Below, in pieces: positions 16,142-25,108 of a DNA stretch of 64,000 bases (position 1 is its first letter; each line of letters begins with the position of its first letter). Where the stretch lies: the NCBI GenBank assembly GCA_964546015.1, contig CAZJHO010000003.1, positions 62,001-126,000 of the forward strand. Direction: 5' to 3'. Made by a program: the position numbers and the translations under genes. The stretch is from JAFGVL01 sp964546015. Its GTDB lineage: Bacteria > Bacteroidota > Bacteroidia > Bacteroidales > Paludibacteraceae. Below the pieces are notes generated by a model. That model saw only the letters and a program-made list of their open reading frames with translations. It ran no database searches and was not told the DNA's origin.

Positions 16142-17359
16142 ATGGATATAAATTTCTTATCTAATCTTTTTCAGGGTATATCATCTTTCTTTCTAGATGA
16201 CTCGGTAATTGCCTTTACTCGTTTAGGACTTATCGGATTAGGTGGATTACTTGTTTACCTTGGATACAAAGGTGTTTTAGAAGCTCTGCTTATGATTCCG
16301 ATGGGATTAGGCATGGTAGCTATTAATGCCGGTGTGATGATCATGCCCGACGGAACGATGGGGAACTTATTCGTTGACCCTTTATTGGAAGATACTGATA
16401 CTTTAATACAAGTTATGCAGATTGATTGGTTGCAACCTGTATATTCTTTTGCATTTAGCAATGGACTTATCGCTTGTTTTATATTCATGGGAATCGGTTC
16501 TCTACTTGATATTGGTTATATTCTTCGGCGCCCATTTACGAGTATGACTTTAGCTTTGTTTGCCGAATTAGGAACATTTGTCGCTATACCAATTGCTGTA
16601 TACATGGGACTTAATCTTAATGAAGCTGCATCTGTAGCAACTGTAGGTGGTGCCGATGGACCAATGGTACTTTTTACCTCATTACAATTAGCTCCTAAAT
16701 TATTCGTGCCAATTACAGTCGTAGCTTATCTTTATTTAGGCTTGACTTATGGTGGATATCCATATTTGATTCGTGCTACTGTTCCTAAAAAATATAGAGG
16801 TATTAAAGCCGAAGCACCTAAAAAAGAACCTAAACCCATTTCGACTGGTGTTAAACTGATGATGGCTGTAGTGCTTTGTTTGGTGCTTTGCCTATTGTTT
16901 CCTGTTGCATCACCTTTAATGTTCTCTTTATTCATGGGAATTGCAATTAAAGAATCCGGCTTAAAGAATATTTTAGATTTTATACAAGGACCATTACTGT
17001 ATGGCTCTACTTTTATGCTTAGCATATTGTTAGGAATACTTTGTGAGGCTCATCTCCTACTCGATCCAACAGTATTGAAATTGCTTTTGTTAGGCATTTT
17101 AGCTCTTTTCTTCTCCGGTGTTGGCGGAATTATAGGTGGTTATGTTATGTTCTTTATCAAAAAAGGAAAATTCAATCCGGCTATCGGAATTGCAGCTGTA
17201 AGTTGTGTGCCAACAACAGCTAAAGTTGTTCAAAAGGAAGTAAGCAGAGTAAATCCGGATGCTATCATTTTGCCTGATGCATTAGGGGCTAATATTACCG
17301 GGGTTATTTCGTCGGCAATTATTGCCGGATTATTGATTACAATTGTACCAATGTTGTAA
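16142..17359 (+). CDS. mmdB: Na+-translocating decarboxylase beta subunit
   Basis: A 405-residue polytopic membrane protein of the OadB/MmdB family that decarboxylates carboxybiotin and exports Na+. Conserved elements are GIGSLLDIGYIL, the central re-entrant GGADGPMVLF with the key Asp, and the C-terminal SCVPTTAKVVQKE and LPDALGANITGVISSAI loops. About nine to eleven hydrophobic segments are visible. It is the last gene of the operon; a strong hairpin follows. Oxaloacetate decarboxylase is an alternative substrate class, but the mce and MmdA-type carboxyltransferase argue for methylmalonyl-CoA. Confidence 0.92.
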   Translation: MDINFLSNLFQGISSFFLDDSVIAFTRLGLIGLGGLLVYLGYKGVLEALLMIPMGLGMVAINAGVMIMPDGTMGNLFVDPLLEDTDTLIQVMQIDWLQPVYSFAFSNGLIACFIFMGIGSLLDIGYILRRPFTSMTLALFAELGTFVAIPIAVYMGLNLNEAASVATVGGADGPMVLFTSLQLAPKLFVPITVVAYLYLGLTYGGYPYLIRATVPKKYRGIKAEAPKKEPKPISTGVKLMMAVVLCLVLCLLFPVASPLMFSLFMGIAIKESGLKNILDFIQGPLLYGSTFMLSILLGILCEAHLLLDPTVLKLLLLGILALFFSGVGGIIGGYVMFFIKKGKFNPAIGIAAVSCVPTTAKVVQKEVSRVNPDAIILPDALGANITGVISSAIIAGLLITIVPML

Positions 17360-17368
17360 CTATAATAA

Positions 17369-17411
17369 CAAAAACGCCACAGAGTCATATTTTTCTGTGG
17401 CGTTTTTGTTA
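17369..17411. terminator. Bidirectional terminator between mmdB and fur
   Basis: AACAAAAACGCCACAGA faces TCTGTGGCGTTTTTGTT; the stem has T runs on both strands and serves two convergent genes. The fur stop codon overlaps its edge. Confidence 0.9.
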
Positions 17412-17816
17412 TCCAGAACATTTATCACATAACCCTTTTATCAAAACATTTATTTCGTTCAATTTAAAATTGATCGGTAAACTAATATTAGGTATTACTG
17501 TTTCTGTAAGACAATAAGTTTTCTGACATTTTTCACAACGAAAATGAACATGCAACTCATCCGGATTGCAGTCACAATCATTACTACATAAAGCATATTT
17601 TGCCACTCCTGTTCCATCATCAATATGATGAATTAACCGGTGTTCCTGAAATGTTTTTAAAGTACGAAACAATGTTACTCTATCCACTTTATCAAAGAAT
17701 GATTCTAATTCGGATAAACTAATGGCATAAGGTTGTTTCTGCAACTCTTTTAAAACCAACATACGCATTGCTGTTGGTTTTATTTTTCTATATTTTAATA
17801 TTTCTTCTAAGCTCAT
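17409..17816 (-). CDS. Fur-family metalloregulator
   Basis: A 135-residue Fur/Zur/PerR-type repressor. A winged-helix DNA-binding half (KPTAMRMLVLKELQ..ALSLSELE) is followed by VTLFRTLKTFQEHRLIHHI and the metal/dimer half with CNDCDCNPDELHVHFRCEKCQKTYCL, including a CxxC zinc site. The metal sensed cannot be decided by reading. It lies in a leftward series downstream of secG but secG has its own terminator. Target sites were not identified. Confidence 0.88.
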   Translation of the reverse strand: MSLEEILKYRKIKPTAMRMLVLKELQKQPYAISLSELESFFDKVDRVTLFRTLKTFQEHRLIHHIDDGTGVAKYALCSNDCDCNPDELHVHFRCEKCQKTYCLTETVIPNISLPINFKLNEINVLIKGLCDKCSG

Positions 17817-17827
17817 TTACGATAATA

Positions 17828-17861
17828 AAAAAACGAGTCTTTACATTCAAAGACTCGTCGT
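17828..17861 (-). terminator. Terminator of secG
   Basis: ACGAGTCTTT and AAAGACTCGT form a 10-bp stem; on the minus strand it is followed by a run of seven T. It lies 22 bp past the secG stop. Confidence 0.88.
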
Positions 17862-17882
17862 TTTAATTTATATTCATTAATA

Positions 17883-18221
17883 TTATTCTGCAGGAGCAAC
17901 TGGAGTACTTTGAGGAAAAGAAGCCGCATTAGGGGCACCAGTTGTTGTTTGTTGAATCGTATTAATAATTGACGACTCTGATTCTGCATTTGTTTCATTC
18001 GGAATAGAAAGCCCTGCTGTAATAATGCTTGCGGCTACAATGAATCCGACTAAAGTCCAAGTTGCTTTCATTAAAAATTTATTAGTATTCTGCACTCCCA
18101 TAAATTGATTGGAAGAAGAAAAGCCTTGTGCTAAGCCTCCACCTTTAGGATTTTGAGCTAATATAATAATTATTAATAAAATAGCAGCAATGATAATTAA
18201 TACGATTAATAAGTTAAGCAT
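17883..18221 (-). CDS. secG: Preprotein translocase subunit SecG
   Basis: A 112-residue two-helix membrane protein. The first helix (residues about 1-22, LLIVLIIIAAILLIIIILAQNP) is followed by the SecG loop KGGGLAQGFSSSNQF and a second helix (WTLVGFIVAASIITAGL). The C-terminal tail is rich in Ser, Thr, Ala and Pro. It assists SecYEG translocation. It is the downstream neighbour of lptE and the sigma-54 activator, an arrangement common in Bacteroidota. Confidence 0.92.
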   Translation of the reverse strand: MLNLLIVLIIIAAILLIIIILAQNPKGGGLAQGFSSSNQFMGVQNTNKFLMKATWTLVGFIVAASIITAGLSIPNETNAESESSIINTIQQTTTGAPNAASFPQSTPVAPAE

Positions 18222-18307
18222 AACAATTTTTTATATAAGGTTGATTATATTTTCTATGTAAAAAGGTCTGCAAAGGAAACAATTTTTCTTGAAAAAAAAA
18301 AATTAAT

Positions 18308-18814
18308 TTACCAATCCGAAGCGGTTTGATTATAAATAATATCCGTTAGTTCATCAATTATTAGACGACATAGTTCATCTTGCACCTGAGCAAGGGTTCG
18401 TGTGTTAGAAAATGTTTGAAAAGCAGTAAATGGTTTCTCAAAATTCTTTGATGGCGTAACTCTATTTGTATAACGAACTTTTACGGTAACCGAAAGTTTT
18501 GTTTCTGCAGAAATGGCATCAGACTGAATAGCCATAGGTATTACATCATAGGCTATAAATTCTCCTTCAATTTGCATATCACCATTACTAGGTATTTGAC
18601 GAAGACGAGTTTGTTTGGCAAATACATCCCGTAAAGATTCATTAAATGCAGGTGCTAAAGATGGATTTACCAACGGAGCCAGATTAGTAAAATCTTTAAT
18701 CGTTATCGTCTTTGTTTTAGTGTAATCAATAGAAGCACCGTTAAATTTATACGAAATCGAACAGGAAAACAATACAAATAAAATAACGGTAAAACTTATT
18801 ATTCTTTTTTTCAT
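18308..18814 (-). CDS. lptE: LptE family LPS-assembly lipoprotein
   Basis: A 168-residue outer-membrane lipoprotein. A signal sequence ends in a lipobox with Cys19 (VLFSCS). The following ISYKFNGASIDYTKTKTITIKDFTNLAPLVNPSLA start is the hallmark of the Bacteroidota LptE family; a PTPSKNFE-like strand and a helical C-terminus follow. It would plug the LptD barrel for LPS export. It starts 4 bp after the sigma-54 activator, so they are co-transcribed. Confidence 0.88.
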   Translation of the reverse strand: MKKRIISFTVILFVLFSCSISYKFNGASIDYTKTKTITIKDFTNLAPLVNPSLAPAFNESLRDVFAKQTRLRQIPSNGDMQIEGEFIAYDVIPMAIQSDAISAETKLSVTVKVRYTNRVTPSKNFEKPFTAFQTFSNTRTLAQVQDELCRLIIDELTDIIYNQTASDW

Positions 18815-18817
18815 ATT

Positions 18818-20050
18818 TTATTCTAATCCGTATTCTTTTAATTTTCTATATAATGTTCGTTCTGAGATATTTAAATCTTGAGCAGCATATTTTCTTTTTC
18901 CACGATGTTTTTCCAATGCTTTTTTGATTACATCTTTTTCCACATCTTGCAACGATAATGATTCTTCTACATATTCTTCGGTATCTTGTATATTTGAACC
19001 GGCTATTTTGATAGTGTTATTAGATGTAGAAGGAGACATTAATACAGCATCATTAGGCATAAATGATGAATAATTATTCTCCAGCGATTCAGTGGAAATA
19101 TTTATATTCTGCTTATCAATAATATCATGCACAAGTCGTTTCAAATCATTCATATCTTTACGCATATCGAAAAGTACTTGATAAAGTATTTCTCGTTCGC
19201 TGTTAAACGATTTTTCATTTGCTGTAGCTCTACTATTATTATATAGAGTTGGCAAGCTCTGCACTTCATGATTAGGCAAATAATAATGTAAAATTTCGGC
19301 ATTAATATCCCGACTTTGTTCTATCACACATATTTGTTCAACTATATTTTTAAGTTGACGAATATTTCCGTTCCAGTAATAATTTACCAACATCTGCTGA
19401 GCATCTTCGGTCAGACGCAAAGGTGGTCGTTGATATTTTTCACCAAAATCAGAAGCAAATTTTCTGAATAACAATAAAATATCTTCTTTTCGTTCACGAA
19501 GTGGCGGAATCCAAATAGGTATTGTATTTAAACGGTAATATAAATCCTGCCGAAAACGACCGTCTCGCACAGCAGCTTCCATATTCAAGTTTGTCGCAGC
19601 AACAATACGAACATTTGACCTTTGAATTATAGAGGACCCAATTCGCATATACTCTCTTGTTTCAAGGATACGCAACAGTTTCGACTGCACATCAAAAGGT
19701 AATTCTCCTACCTCATCTAAAAAGATAGTACCGCCTTCGGCTACTTCAAAATACCCTTTTCGTTCGGTTTTGGCGTCGGTATAAGAACCTTTTTCGTGAC
19801 CAAATAATTCGGAATCAATAGTTCCTTTAGGAATGGCGCCACAGTTAACAGCAATATAAGGTCCATGTTTACGACGGCTGTATTGATGTATAATTTGAGC
19901 TAAATTCTCTTTACCTACTCCACTTTCACCGGTAATAAGCACAGATAAATCTGTCGGAGCTACCTGAACAGCAACTTCTATGGCCCGATTAAGTAAAGAA
20001 GAGTTCCCTACTATACCAAATCGTCGTTTTATAGATTGAATATCAAACAT
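18818..20050 (-). CDS. Sigma-54-type AAA activator without receiver domain
   Basis: A 410-residue enhancer-binding protein made of an AAA domain (residues about 10-240) and a C-terminal Fis-type helix-turn-helix (about 370-410), with no N-terminal sensor. Walker A is GESGVGKE (41-48) and Walker B is IFLDEVGE (about 109-116). The loop that normally reads GAFTGA is GSYTDA here (residues 88-93, 19772-19789), which may weaken contact with sigma-54. It leads the lptE-secG run and has a good promoter at 20090-20121. Its targets are not evident from the window. Confidence 0.88.
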   Translation of the reverse strand: MFDIQSIKRRFGIVGNSSLLNRAIEVAVQVAPTDLSVLITGESGVGKENLAQIIHQYSRRKHGPYIAVNCGAIPKGTIDSELFGHEKGSYTDAKTERKGYFEVAEGGTIFLDEVGELPFDVQSKLLRILETREYMRIGSSIIQRSNVRIVAATNLNMEAAVRDGRFRQDLYYRLNTIPIWIPPLRERKEDILLLFRKFASDFGEKYQRPPLRLTEDAQQMLVNYYWNGNIRQLKNIVEQICVIEQSRDINAEILHYYLPNHEVQSLPTLYNNSRATANEKSFNSEREILYQVLFDMRKDMNDLKRLVHDIIDKQNINISTESLENNYSSFMPNDAVLMSPSTSNNTIKIAGSNIQDTEEYVEESLSLQDVEKDVIKKALEKHRGKRKYAAQDLNISERTLYRKLKEYGLE

Positions 20051-20089
20051 ATAAATTTACAATTCTGCTATTTCGTCAGAAAAACCTGA

Positions 20090-20121
20090 CAAAATTACAA
20101 ATTATTCACCTTAAACACAAA
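20090..20121 (-). promoter_or_regulatory. Promoter of the sigma-54 activator/lptE unit
   Basis: On the minus strand TTTG (20118-20121), 20 bp and TAATTTTG (20090-20097), about 40 nt before the start codon. Confidence 0.65.
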
Positions 20122-20140
20122 CTAAACCTTGATCTTAAAT

Positions 20141-20174
20141 AAAAACGCCAAACTAAATAAAGCTTGGCGTTTTT
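20141..20174 (-). terminator. Terminator of the thioredoxin-like gene
   Basis: AAAAACGCCAA faces TTGGCGTTTTT with an AT-rich loop. It lies 21 bp after the leftward stop codon. Confidence 0.88.
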
Positions 20175-20194
20175 AAAAAATAGTAAATCTATTT

Positions 20195-20659
20195 TTATTT
20201 TGTCAAAGAATCTCGTTCTTCGGGTAATAACAATCGTTTAATTAAATTCTCTAAGTTTTCTTTAGGTTGTAAACCTGTAGCTATAGCCGGACTTCCTGTT
20301 TTAGGGCAAAATATCAAAGTGGGATAACTTCTTACTCCAAATAATCTAGCCAATTCGACTTCTTTTTCGGCATCTATTTTATACACATAGATTTTACCTT
20401 TATAGTCAGAAGCAATTTCCTCTAAAATAGGAGCTAAACGCTTACATGGACCACACCAGGTAGTATAAAAATCAATGATACAAGGTTTATCGCCAATATA
20501 GTTCCATTCTGAGGACTGAGTATAATTAACAACTCGTTCAATGAAAGTTGATTTTGTTAGTTCTATTGTCGATCTTTCTTTTACATAATTAGTAGATTGG
20601 GTATATCCGTTTAGAGTTAAAATTCCTGCAAAAAAGATGGTCAAGATATGTTTTTTCAT
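20195..20659 (-). CDS. Exported thioredoxin-like protein
   Basis: A 154-residue thioredoxin-fold protein with an N-terminal signal peptide (MKKHILTIFFAGILTLNGYTQ). The active site is WCGPCK, and the cis-Pro loop is VRSYPTLIF. It should act in the periplasm on disulfides. ATG 20659 is chosen because the signal peptide starts there; an upstream in-frame start would add 20 unrelated residues. It lies 71 bp after rseP, possibly in the same leftward unit, and is closed by a strong terminator. Confidence 0.88.
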   Translation of the reverse strand: MKKHILTIFFAGILTLNGYTQSTNYVKERSTIELTKSTFIERVVNYTQSSEWNYIGDKPCIIDFYTTWCGPCKRLAPILEEIASDYKGKIYVYKIDAEKEVELARLFGVRSYPTLIFCPKTGSPAIATGLQPKENLENLIKRLLLPEERDSLTK

Positions 20660-20730
20660 TTGGAAAATGTAATTATATTTAGATTTAATTTCTCTTTCAA
20701 TAAAAAATAAGCCTCGCAAAAATAGTTTTT

Positions 20731-22191
20731 TTAACGGAGAAAATCATTTGCATTTGCAAAAATCATCAATGCCAATAAAAAAGCCATTCCTATTAACTGT
20801 GCTTTTTGTAAAAATTTATCACTTGGTTTTCGTCCGGTTATCATTTCATACAAAAGGAACAATAAATGTCCACCGTCTAATCCGGGTATCGGCAATATAT
20901 TCATAAATGCCAAAATGATAGACAAAAATGCCGTCATCTCCCAAAATGATTTCCAGTTCCATTCGGAGTCAAATAACATGCCAATACTCTTAAATCCGCC
21001 TAAATTCTCTAATCCATCAGACTTAAAGATATATTTAAAATCACTTACATAACCTGTTAATTTTTTAATTCCTTTCGATATACCTATGGGAATAGACTCC
21101 GAAAAAGTATAAGAAACTTTCTGCGTTCCAAACAAATCGCTAAATGAACGAGGATAAATCCCCACAATACCGGTAGAATCAGGTATCACTTCTATTTGTT
21201 GTAAAACTCTATTTCTGTAAAATTTCACAGAAATTAGTTCGGAAGGATGACTTTTTACGGTTTTAGCAAAATCAAAAAAAGAATAATAAGTAGTATCATT
21301 TATCGCCACTAAACTATCGCCTTTTTGGAATCCGGCTTTCTGTGCAGGCGAGAACGAAACAATACTATCTGCAACAAAAGGCAATCGTGGAACTAAAAAA
21401 TATTCTTTATTAAAAACTATGTTCTCAAAAAAATCAGCAGGGATTTGTATTTCAACCGGTTTATTATTTCTTAGAACAGTAATCTCTTTTGCTCCTAAAA
21501 TGGCTCGAAAGTTCTCTTCATCGAGCCTTTCTAGTCGTTTTCCATCTGCTGAAAACAATTTGTCTCCATTTTTAAATCCTACTTTTTGTGCTGCAGGACT
21601 AAATTCAAATCCTGCCTTGTAATTTTTCAGCGGAATATATTCTTCTCCCCAAGCAAAAAGCACAGTAGCATAAATAAATAAAGCTAATAAAAAATTAAAA
21701 ACAACGCCTGCTGTAATTATGGGTAATCTTTTCCAGACGCTTACGGTACGGTATTCATAGGATTTTGGTGCACTTGCCAATTGCGCCTTGTCCATCGACT
21801 CATCCACCATACCGGCAATTTTGCAATAACCTCCCAGTGGTAACCACCCTATACCAAACTCCGTATTATCGGGATATTTGCGCCAATCATCTTCTGGTAG
21901 TGTATTTATATCAATAGTATTATAAAGGAATTTTCCGTTTTCGTCTTGAACATGATTGCCTTTGTAGTCAATAACAGGTGTAGAAAGAGATTTTAAATTT
22001 TGGGCAAAAAAACGAAAACTCCATTTGCCATTTACCTTTTTTGCTCGTACTAATGAAAACGAAGGATTAAAAAATAAATAAAACTTTTCGACACGAACTT
22101 TAGCCAATCTGGAAAAAAGAAAATGTCCAAATTCGTGAATGAAAACCAAAATACTAAGACTAAAAAGCAATTGTATGATACGAATCAGCAT
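20731..22191 (-). CDS. rseP: RIP metalloprotease RseP
   Basis: A 486-residue site-2 protease of the inner membrane. HEFGH near residue 20 is the zinc site, and NILPIPGLDGGH in the C-terminal membrane part holds the third ligand. Two PDZ domains lie between (AGFEFSPAAQKVGFKNGD and FSPAQKAGFQKGDSLVAIND). The protein is longer than the enterobacterial one because of an extra segment before the first PDZ, as is usual in Bacteroidota. It cleaves anti-sigma factors and signal peptides inside the membrane. It follows dxr by 16 bp, a common pairing. Confidence 0.95.
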   Translation of the reverse strand: MLIRIIQLLFSLSILVFIHEFGHFLFSRLAKVRVEKFYLFFNPSFSLVRAKKVNGKWSFRFFAQNLKSLSTPVIDYKGNHVQDENGKFLYNTIDINTLPEDDWRKYPDNTEFGIGWLPLGGYCKIAGMVDESMDKAQLASAPKSYEYRTVSVWKRLPIITAGVVFNFLLALFIYATVLFAWGEEYIPLKNYKAGFEFSPAAQKVGFKNGDKLFSADGKRLERLDEENFRAILGAKEITVLRNNKPVEIQIPADFFENIVFNKEYFLVPRLPFVADSIVSFSPAQKAGFQKGDSLVAINDTTYYSFFDFAKTVKSHPSELISVKFYRNRVLQQIEVIPDSTGIVGIYPRSFSDLFGTQKVSYTFSESIPIGISKGIKKLTGYVSDFKYIFKSDGLENLGGFKSIGMLFDSEWNWKSFWEMTAFLSIILAFMNILPIPGLDGGHLLFLLYEMITGRKPSDKFLQKAQLIGMAFLLALMIFANANDFLR

Positions 22192-22207
22192 TATGTTGAT
22201 TTATTTA

Positions 22208-23359
22208 TTAGTTAATCATTCCTATAGTAATTCTTCGTGCTTCGCAATCCGAAGCCACATAATCTTCATAAGCAGGTGTTTTTATAAACGATGCTTTTTG
22301 CATGACTTGCTCAATAATATCGCTCATCTGCATAAATCCGATTTTTTCTTTCAAAAATGCCTCAACTACAACCTCATTAGCTGCATTAAGAATGCACGGC
22401 ATATTACCACCTATACGCATAGCTTCATAAGCAAATGCTAAATTACGAAAACGCTTTTTATCTGGTTTTTCGAAAGTAAGCGTACTGTATTCTTCAAAGT
22501 TTAACCGGAGATAATTATTTTGTATTCTGTCCGGATAACCGAATGCATATTGAATCGGCAATTTCATATCTGGTAATCCCATCTGTGCTTTGATTGACCC
22601 ATCGGTAAATTGCACCATCGAATGAATTATGGATTGCGGATGAACAATTATATCGATTTGCTCCGATCTCAACCCGAATAGCCATTTCGCTTCAATAACT
22701 TCAAAACCTTTGTTCATCATACTCGCTGAATCTATGGTGATTTTAGCCCCCATATTCCAGTTAGGATGCTTCAACGCCTGTGCTTTAGTTACGGTAGCAA
22801 GCTCTTCAAGGGTTTTGGAACGAAAAGGTCCACCCGAAGCGGTCAGTATTATTTTTTCTATCGAACTAAAATCTTCTCCCACTAAACATTGAAATATTGC
22901 CGAATGTTCGGAATCTACAGGTAGAATTGAAGTTTTATATTCGGCAGCTAATTGATTTATCAATTCGCCTGCTACCACAAGGGTTTCTTTATTGGCAAGA
23001 GCAATCGTCTTTTTTGCTTTAATAGCGCTGATAGTAGGTTTCAATCCCGAATAGCCAACCATGGCGGTAAGGACTATGTGTGCCGGCTCCATTTCGGCAA
23101 CTTGTGAAATTGCTTCTTTTCCTGCAAATACTTTTATTGGTAAGGTTTGTAAAGCTTCTTTTACTTGAGAATACTTGTCTTCATTGGCTATAACAACAAT
23201 TTCGGGATTAAATACTTTTGCTTGTTGAATAAGTAAATCTGCATTATTATTAGCCGTAAGTGCATACACTTCAAATTTATCCGGATTTTCGGCTATTATT
23301 TCTAAAGCTTGTGTTCCTATCGAACCGGTAGAACCAAGTATGGTTATGTTTTTTTTCAT
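22208..23359 (-). CDS. dxr: 1-deoxy-D-xylulose 5-phosphate reductoisomerase
   Basis: A 383-residue NADPH-dependent enzyme of the MEP isoprenoid pathway. GSTGSIGTQAL is the nucleotide-binding start, and the substrate/metal region has DSEHSAIFQ, TASGGPF and NKGFEVIEAKWLF. It is full length. It starts 1 bp before the M23-like gene ends and is followed closely by rseP, so the three genes form a leftward operon led by the M23-like protein. Fosmidomycin inhibits this family. Confidence 0.96.
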   Translation of the reverse strand: MKKNITILGSTGSIGTQALEIIAENPDKFEVYALTANNNADLLIQQAKVFNPEIVVIANEDKYSQVKEALQTLPIKVFAGKEAISQVAEMEPAHIVLTAMVGYSGLKPTISAIKAKKTIALANKETLVVAGELINQLAAEYKTSILPVDSEHSAIFQCLVGEDFSSIEKIILTASGGPFRSKTLEELATVTKAQALKHPNWNMGAKITIDSASMMNKGFEVIEAKWLFGLRSEQIDIIVHPQSIIHSMVQFTDGSIKAQMGLPDMKLPIQYAFGYPDRIQNNYLRLNFEEYSTLTFEKPDKKRFRNLAFAYEAMRIGGNMPCILNAANEVVVEAFLKEKIGFMQMSDIIEQVMQKASFIKTPAYEDYVASDCEARRITIGMIN

Positions 23360-23360
23360 G

Positions 23361-24224
23361 TTAAAAGATAATGTATTCCTCAGGATTTACAGGTTTTCCT
23401 TTTTGCCAAAGCTCAAAATGCAAATACGGATTTATATTTTTATCTGTTACATTTCCTGCAATGGCAATTCCTTCACCTGCTTTTACTTGTGCTCCGATAT
23501 TTTTTAACAATTGAGAGTTGTTTTTATATACCGAAATAAAATCGTTAGGGTGCTGAATAGTCATGACATACCCTTCATCAATCGTAAAATTTGCATTAAT
23601 CACCGTACCTTCGAGTACCGAAACCACATTCTGATTACTTGCTGTACTTATCTTAATTCCGTATATTCCTTTGATTGGATTGTATTTTTGTGAAATAGCA
23701 CCTTTAACCGGCTTAAAAAACACAAACTCGCTTTGACCCTTAGGCGCTACACTTAAAACACTCAAATTATATTGCTCTTCTTTTTCGAAATTTTGACAAA
23801 AGCGTTGTTCTGATTTCGTTTTTTTCAACAACAAATCTTCTTTTTTTGCCAACATAAGAGAATCTAACGGCACCACCTTTTCTACTTTAATATCTCCAGA
23901 CATAATTTGTGTGAGCAATTCGATATATTCACTCTGTCTGGACACTACATCGGCAATAGAATCTATATTGATACTTTTATTAATAATCTCAATACGCTCA
24001 TCAGAAGAGGCATAACCGGGTAAAAAATATTTTAAAGGGGTAGTAATAATAAGTACCGAATTCAATAAAAAAACTATGGCAAAAAATGAACAAACCACCA
24101 AAAATACATTCAGGCGAGAAAGACGAATATAAAATGTTTCTTCTAATGTATTTTCGTTTAATATGGAAACTCTGTATTTAAATTTTACCTTTTTGAAAAA
24201 GGTTTTAAAATGAAATTTCTTCAT
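23361..24224 (-). CDS. Membrane-anchored M23-like protein, catalytic site degenerate
   Basis: A 287-residue protein with a cytoplasmic basic N-terminus, one transmembrane helix (about residues 39-60), a helical linker and a LytM/M23 fold at about 165-287. The usual zinc motif HxGxD is replaced by IYGIK (Ile187, Lys191) and the HxH motif reads YLH (Tyr267, His269). Only one expected ligand remains, so it is probably a non-enzymatic, EnvC-like regulator of cell-wall hydrolases. A TATCTTTG -7 box at 24253-24260 (minus) makes it the likely first gene of the dxr-rseP operon. Confidence 0.82.
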   Translation of the reverse strand: MKKFHFKTFFKKVKFKYRVSILNENTLEETFYIRLSRLNVFLVVCSFFAIVFLLNSVLIITTPLKYFLPGYASSDERIEIINKSINIDSIADVVSRQSEYIELLTQIMSGDIKVEKVVPLDSLMLAKKEDLLLKKTKSEQRFCQNFEKEEQYNLSVLSVAPKGQSEFVFFKPVKGAISQKYNPIKGIYGIKISTASNQNVVSVLEGTVINANFTIDEGYVMTIQHPNDFISVYKNNSQLLKNIGAQVKAGEGIAIAGNVTDKNINPYLHFELWQKGKPVNPEEYIIF

Positions 24225-24331
24225 CGTAAGTTTATATTTTCTGAGGAAAGCACAAAGATATAAAAATATTCAAGTGAAAATTAAGACTAACTTTGAATTT
24301 AAAGTATCAACTTAATGAAAAATACACTTGA

Positions 24332-24366
24332 TTTGGCATTTTATAATAAAAAAACAACTACATTTG
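24332..24366 (+). promoter_or_regulatory. Promoter of sodB
   Basis: TTTG at 24332-24335, 23 bp and TACATTTG at 24359-24366, about 37 nt before the start codon. Confidence 0.65.
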
Positions 24367-24403
24367 TTCATTCAGAAAAGTCTAACTAAAAACTTTATTA
24401 ACT

Positions 24404-24979
24404 ATGAAATTTACTTTGCCTGAACTGCCTTATGCAAAAAATGCATTGGCGCCAATTATTTCCGAACAAACTATTGAGTTTCACTATGGAAAACATCATC
24501 AAGCGTATGTAACTAACCTGAACAACTTAATCCAAGGCACTAAATTCGAAAACGCCGATTTGGAAACAATTATCAAAGAATCAGACGGTGCTATTTTTAA
24601 TAACGCCGCTCAAGTTTGGAACCACACTTTTTATTTCAATCAATTTAGCACGAAAGGTGGTGGCGCTCCCAAAGGAAGATTAGCTGACGCTATTAATGCG
24701 AAATTCGGCTCATTTGAGCAGTTTAAAACCGATTTTGTAACTGCCGGTGTAGGCACATTCGGCTCCGGATGGGCTTGGTTGGTAAAAACGGCTAACGGAA
24801 GTCTTGATATTGTGAAAGAAAGTAACGCAGGAAATCCAATGACTAAAGGTCTTATTCCTATTCTGACTTTTGATGTGTGGGAACACGCGTATTATTTGGA
24901 CTACCAAAACCGTCGTCCTGACCATTTGAATGCGCTTTGGAATATTGTTAATTGGAATATTATCGAATCCAGATTCTAA
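24404..24979 (+). CDS. sodB: Fe/Mn superoxide dismutase
   Basis: A 191-residue cytoplasmic superoxide dismutase. The metal ligands are visible in YGKHHQAYV (His27), WNHTFYF (His74-75 region) and DVWEHAYYLDYQNRR (Asp and His). The second-shell NNAAQVWNH region and overall length suit the iron or cambialistic type found in anaerobic Bacteroidales. No signal peptide. It has its own promoter and is followed by a word-repeat spacer before menB. Confidence 0.95.
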   Translation: MKFTLPELPYAKNALAPIISEQTIEFHYGKHHQAYVTNLNNLIQGTKFENADLETIIKESDGAIFNNAAQVWNHTFYFNQFSTKGGGAPKGRLADAINAKFGSFEQFKTDFVTAGVGTFGSGWAWLVKTANGSLDIVKESNAGNPMTKGLIPILTFDVWEHAYYLDYQNRRPDHLNALWNIVNWNIIESRF

Positions 24980-24984
24980 TTAAT

Positions 24985-25104
24985 TTCAAAGGTTTAAAGT
25001 TCAATGTTTTAGGCTTTAAATTTCACCTGAAATATTATTATAAAAATTGAAAAAAAATAAAATATAAATAACACTTTAAACCTTGAACTTTAAACCTTAA
25101 ACTA
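24985..25104. repeat. Word-repeat hairpin between sodB and menB
   Basis: The left arm contains AAGGTTTAAAGTTCAA. The right arm contains its exact reverse complement TTGAACTTTAAACCTT inside a tandem of CTTTAAA/CCTTGAA/CTTTAAA/CCTTAAA words with a period of 7. The loop is AT rich. The right arm ends just before the menB start. Confidence 0.65.
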
Positions 25105-25108
25105 TTTT

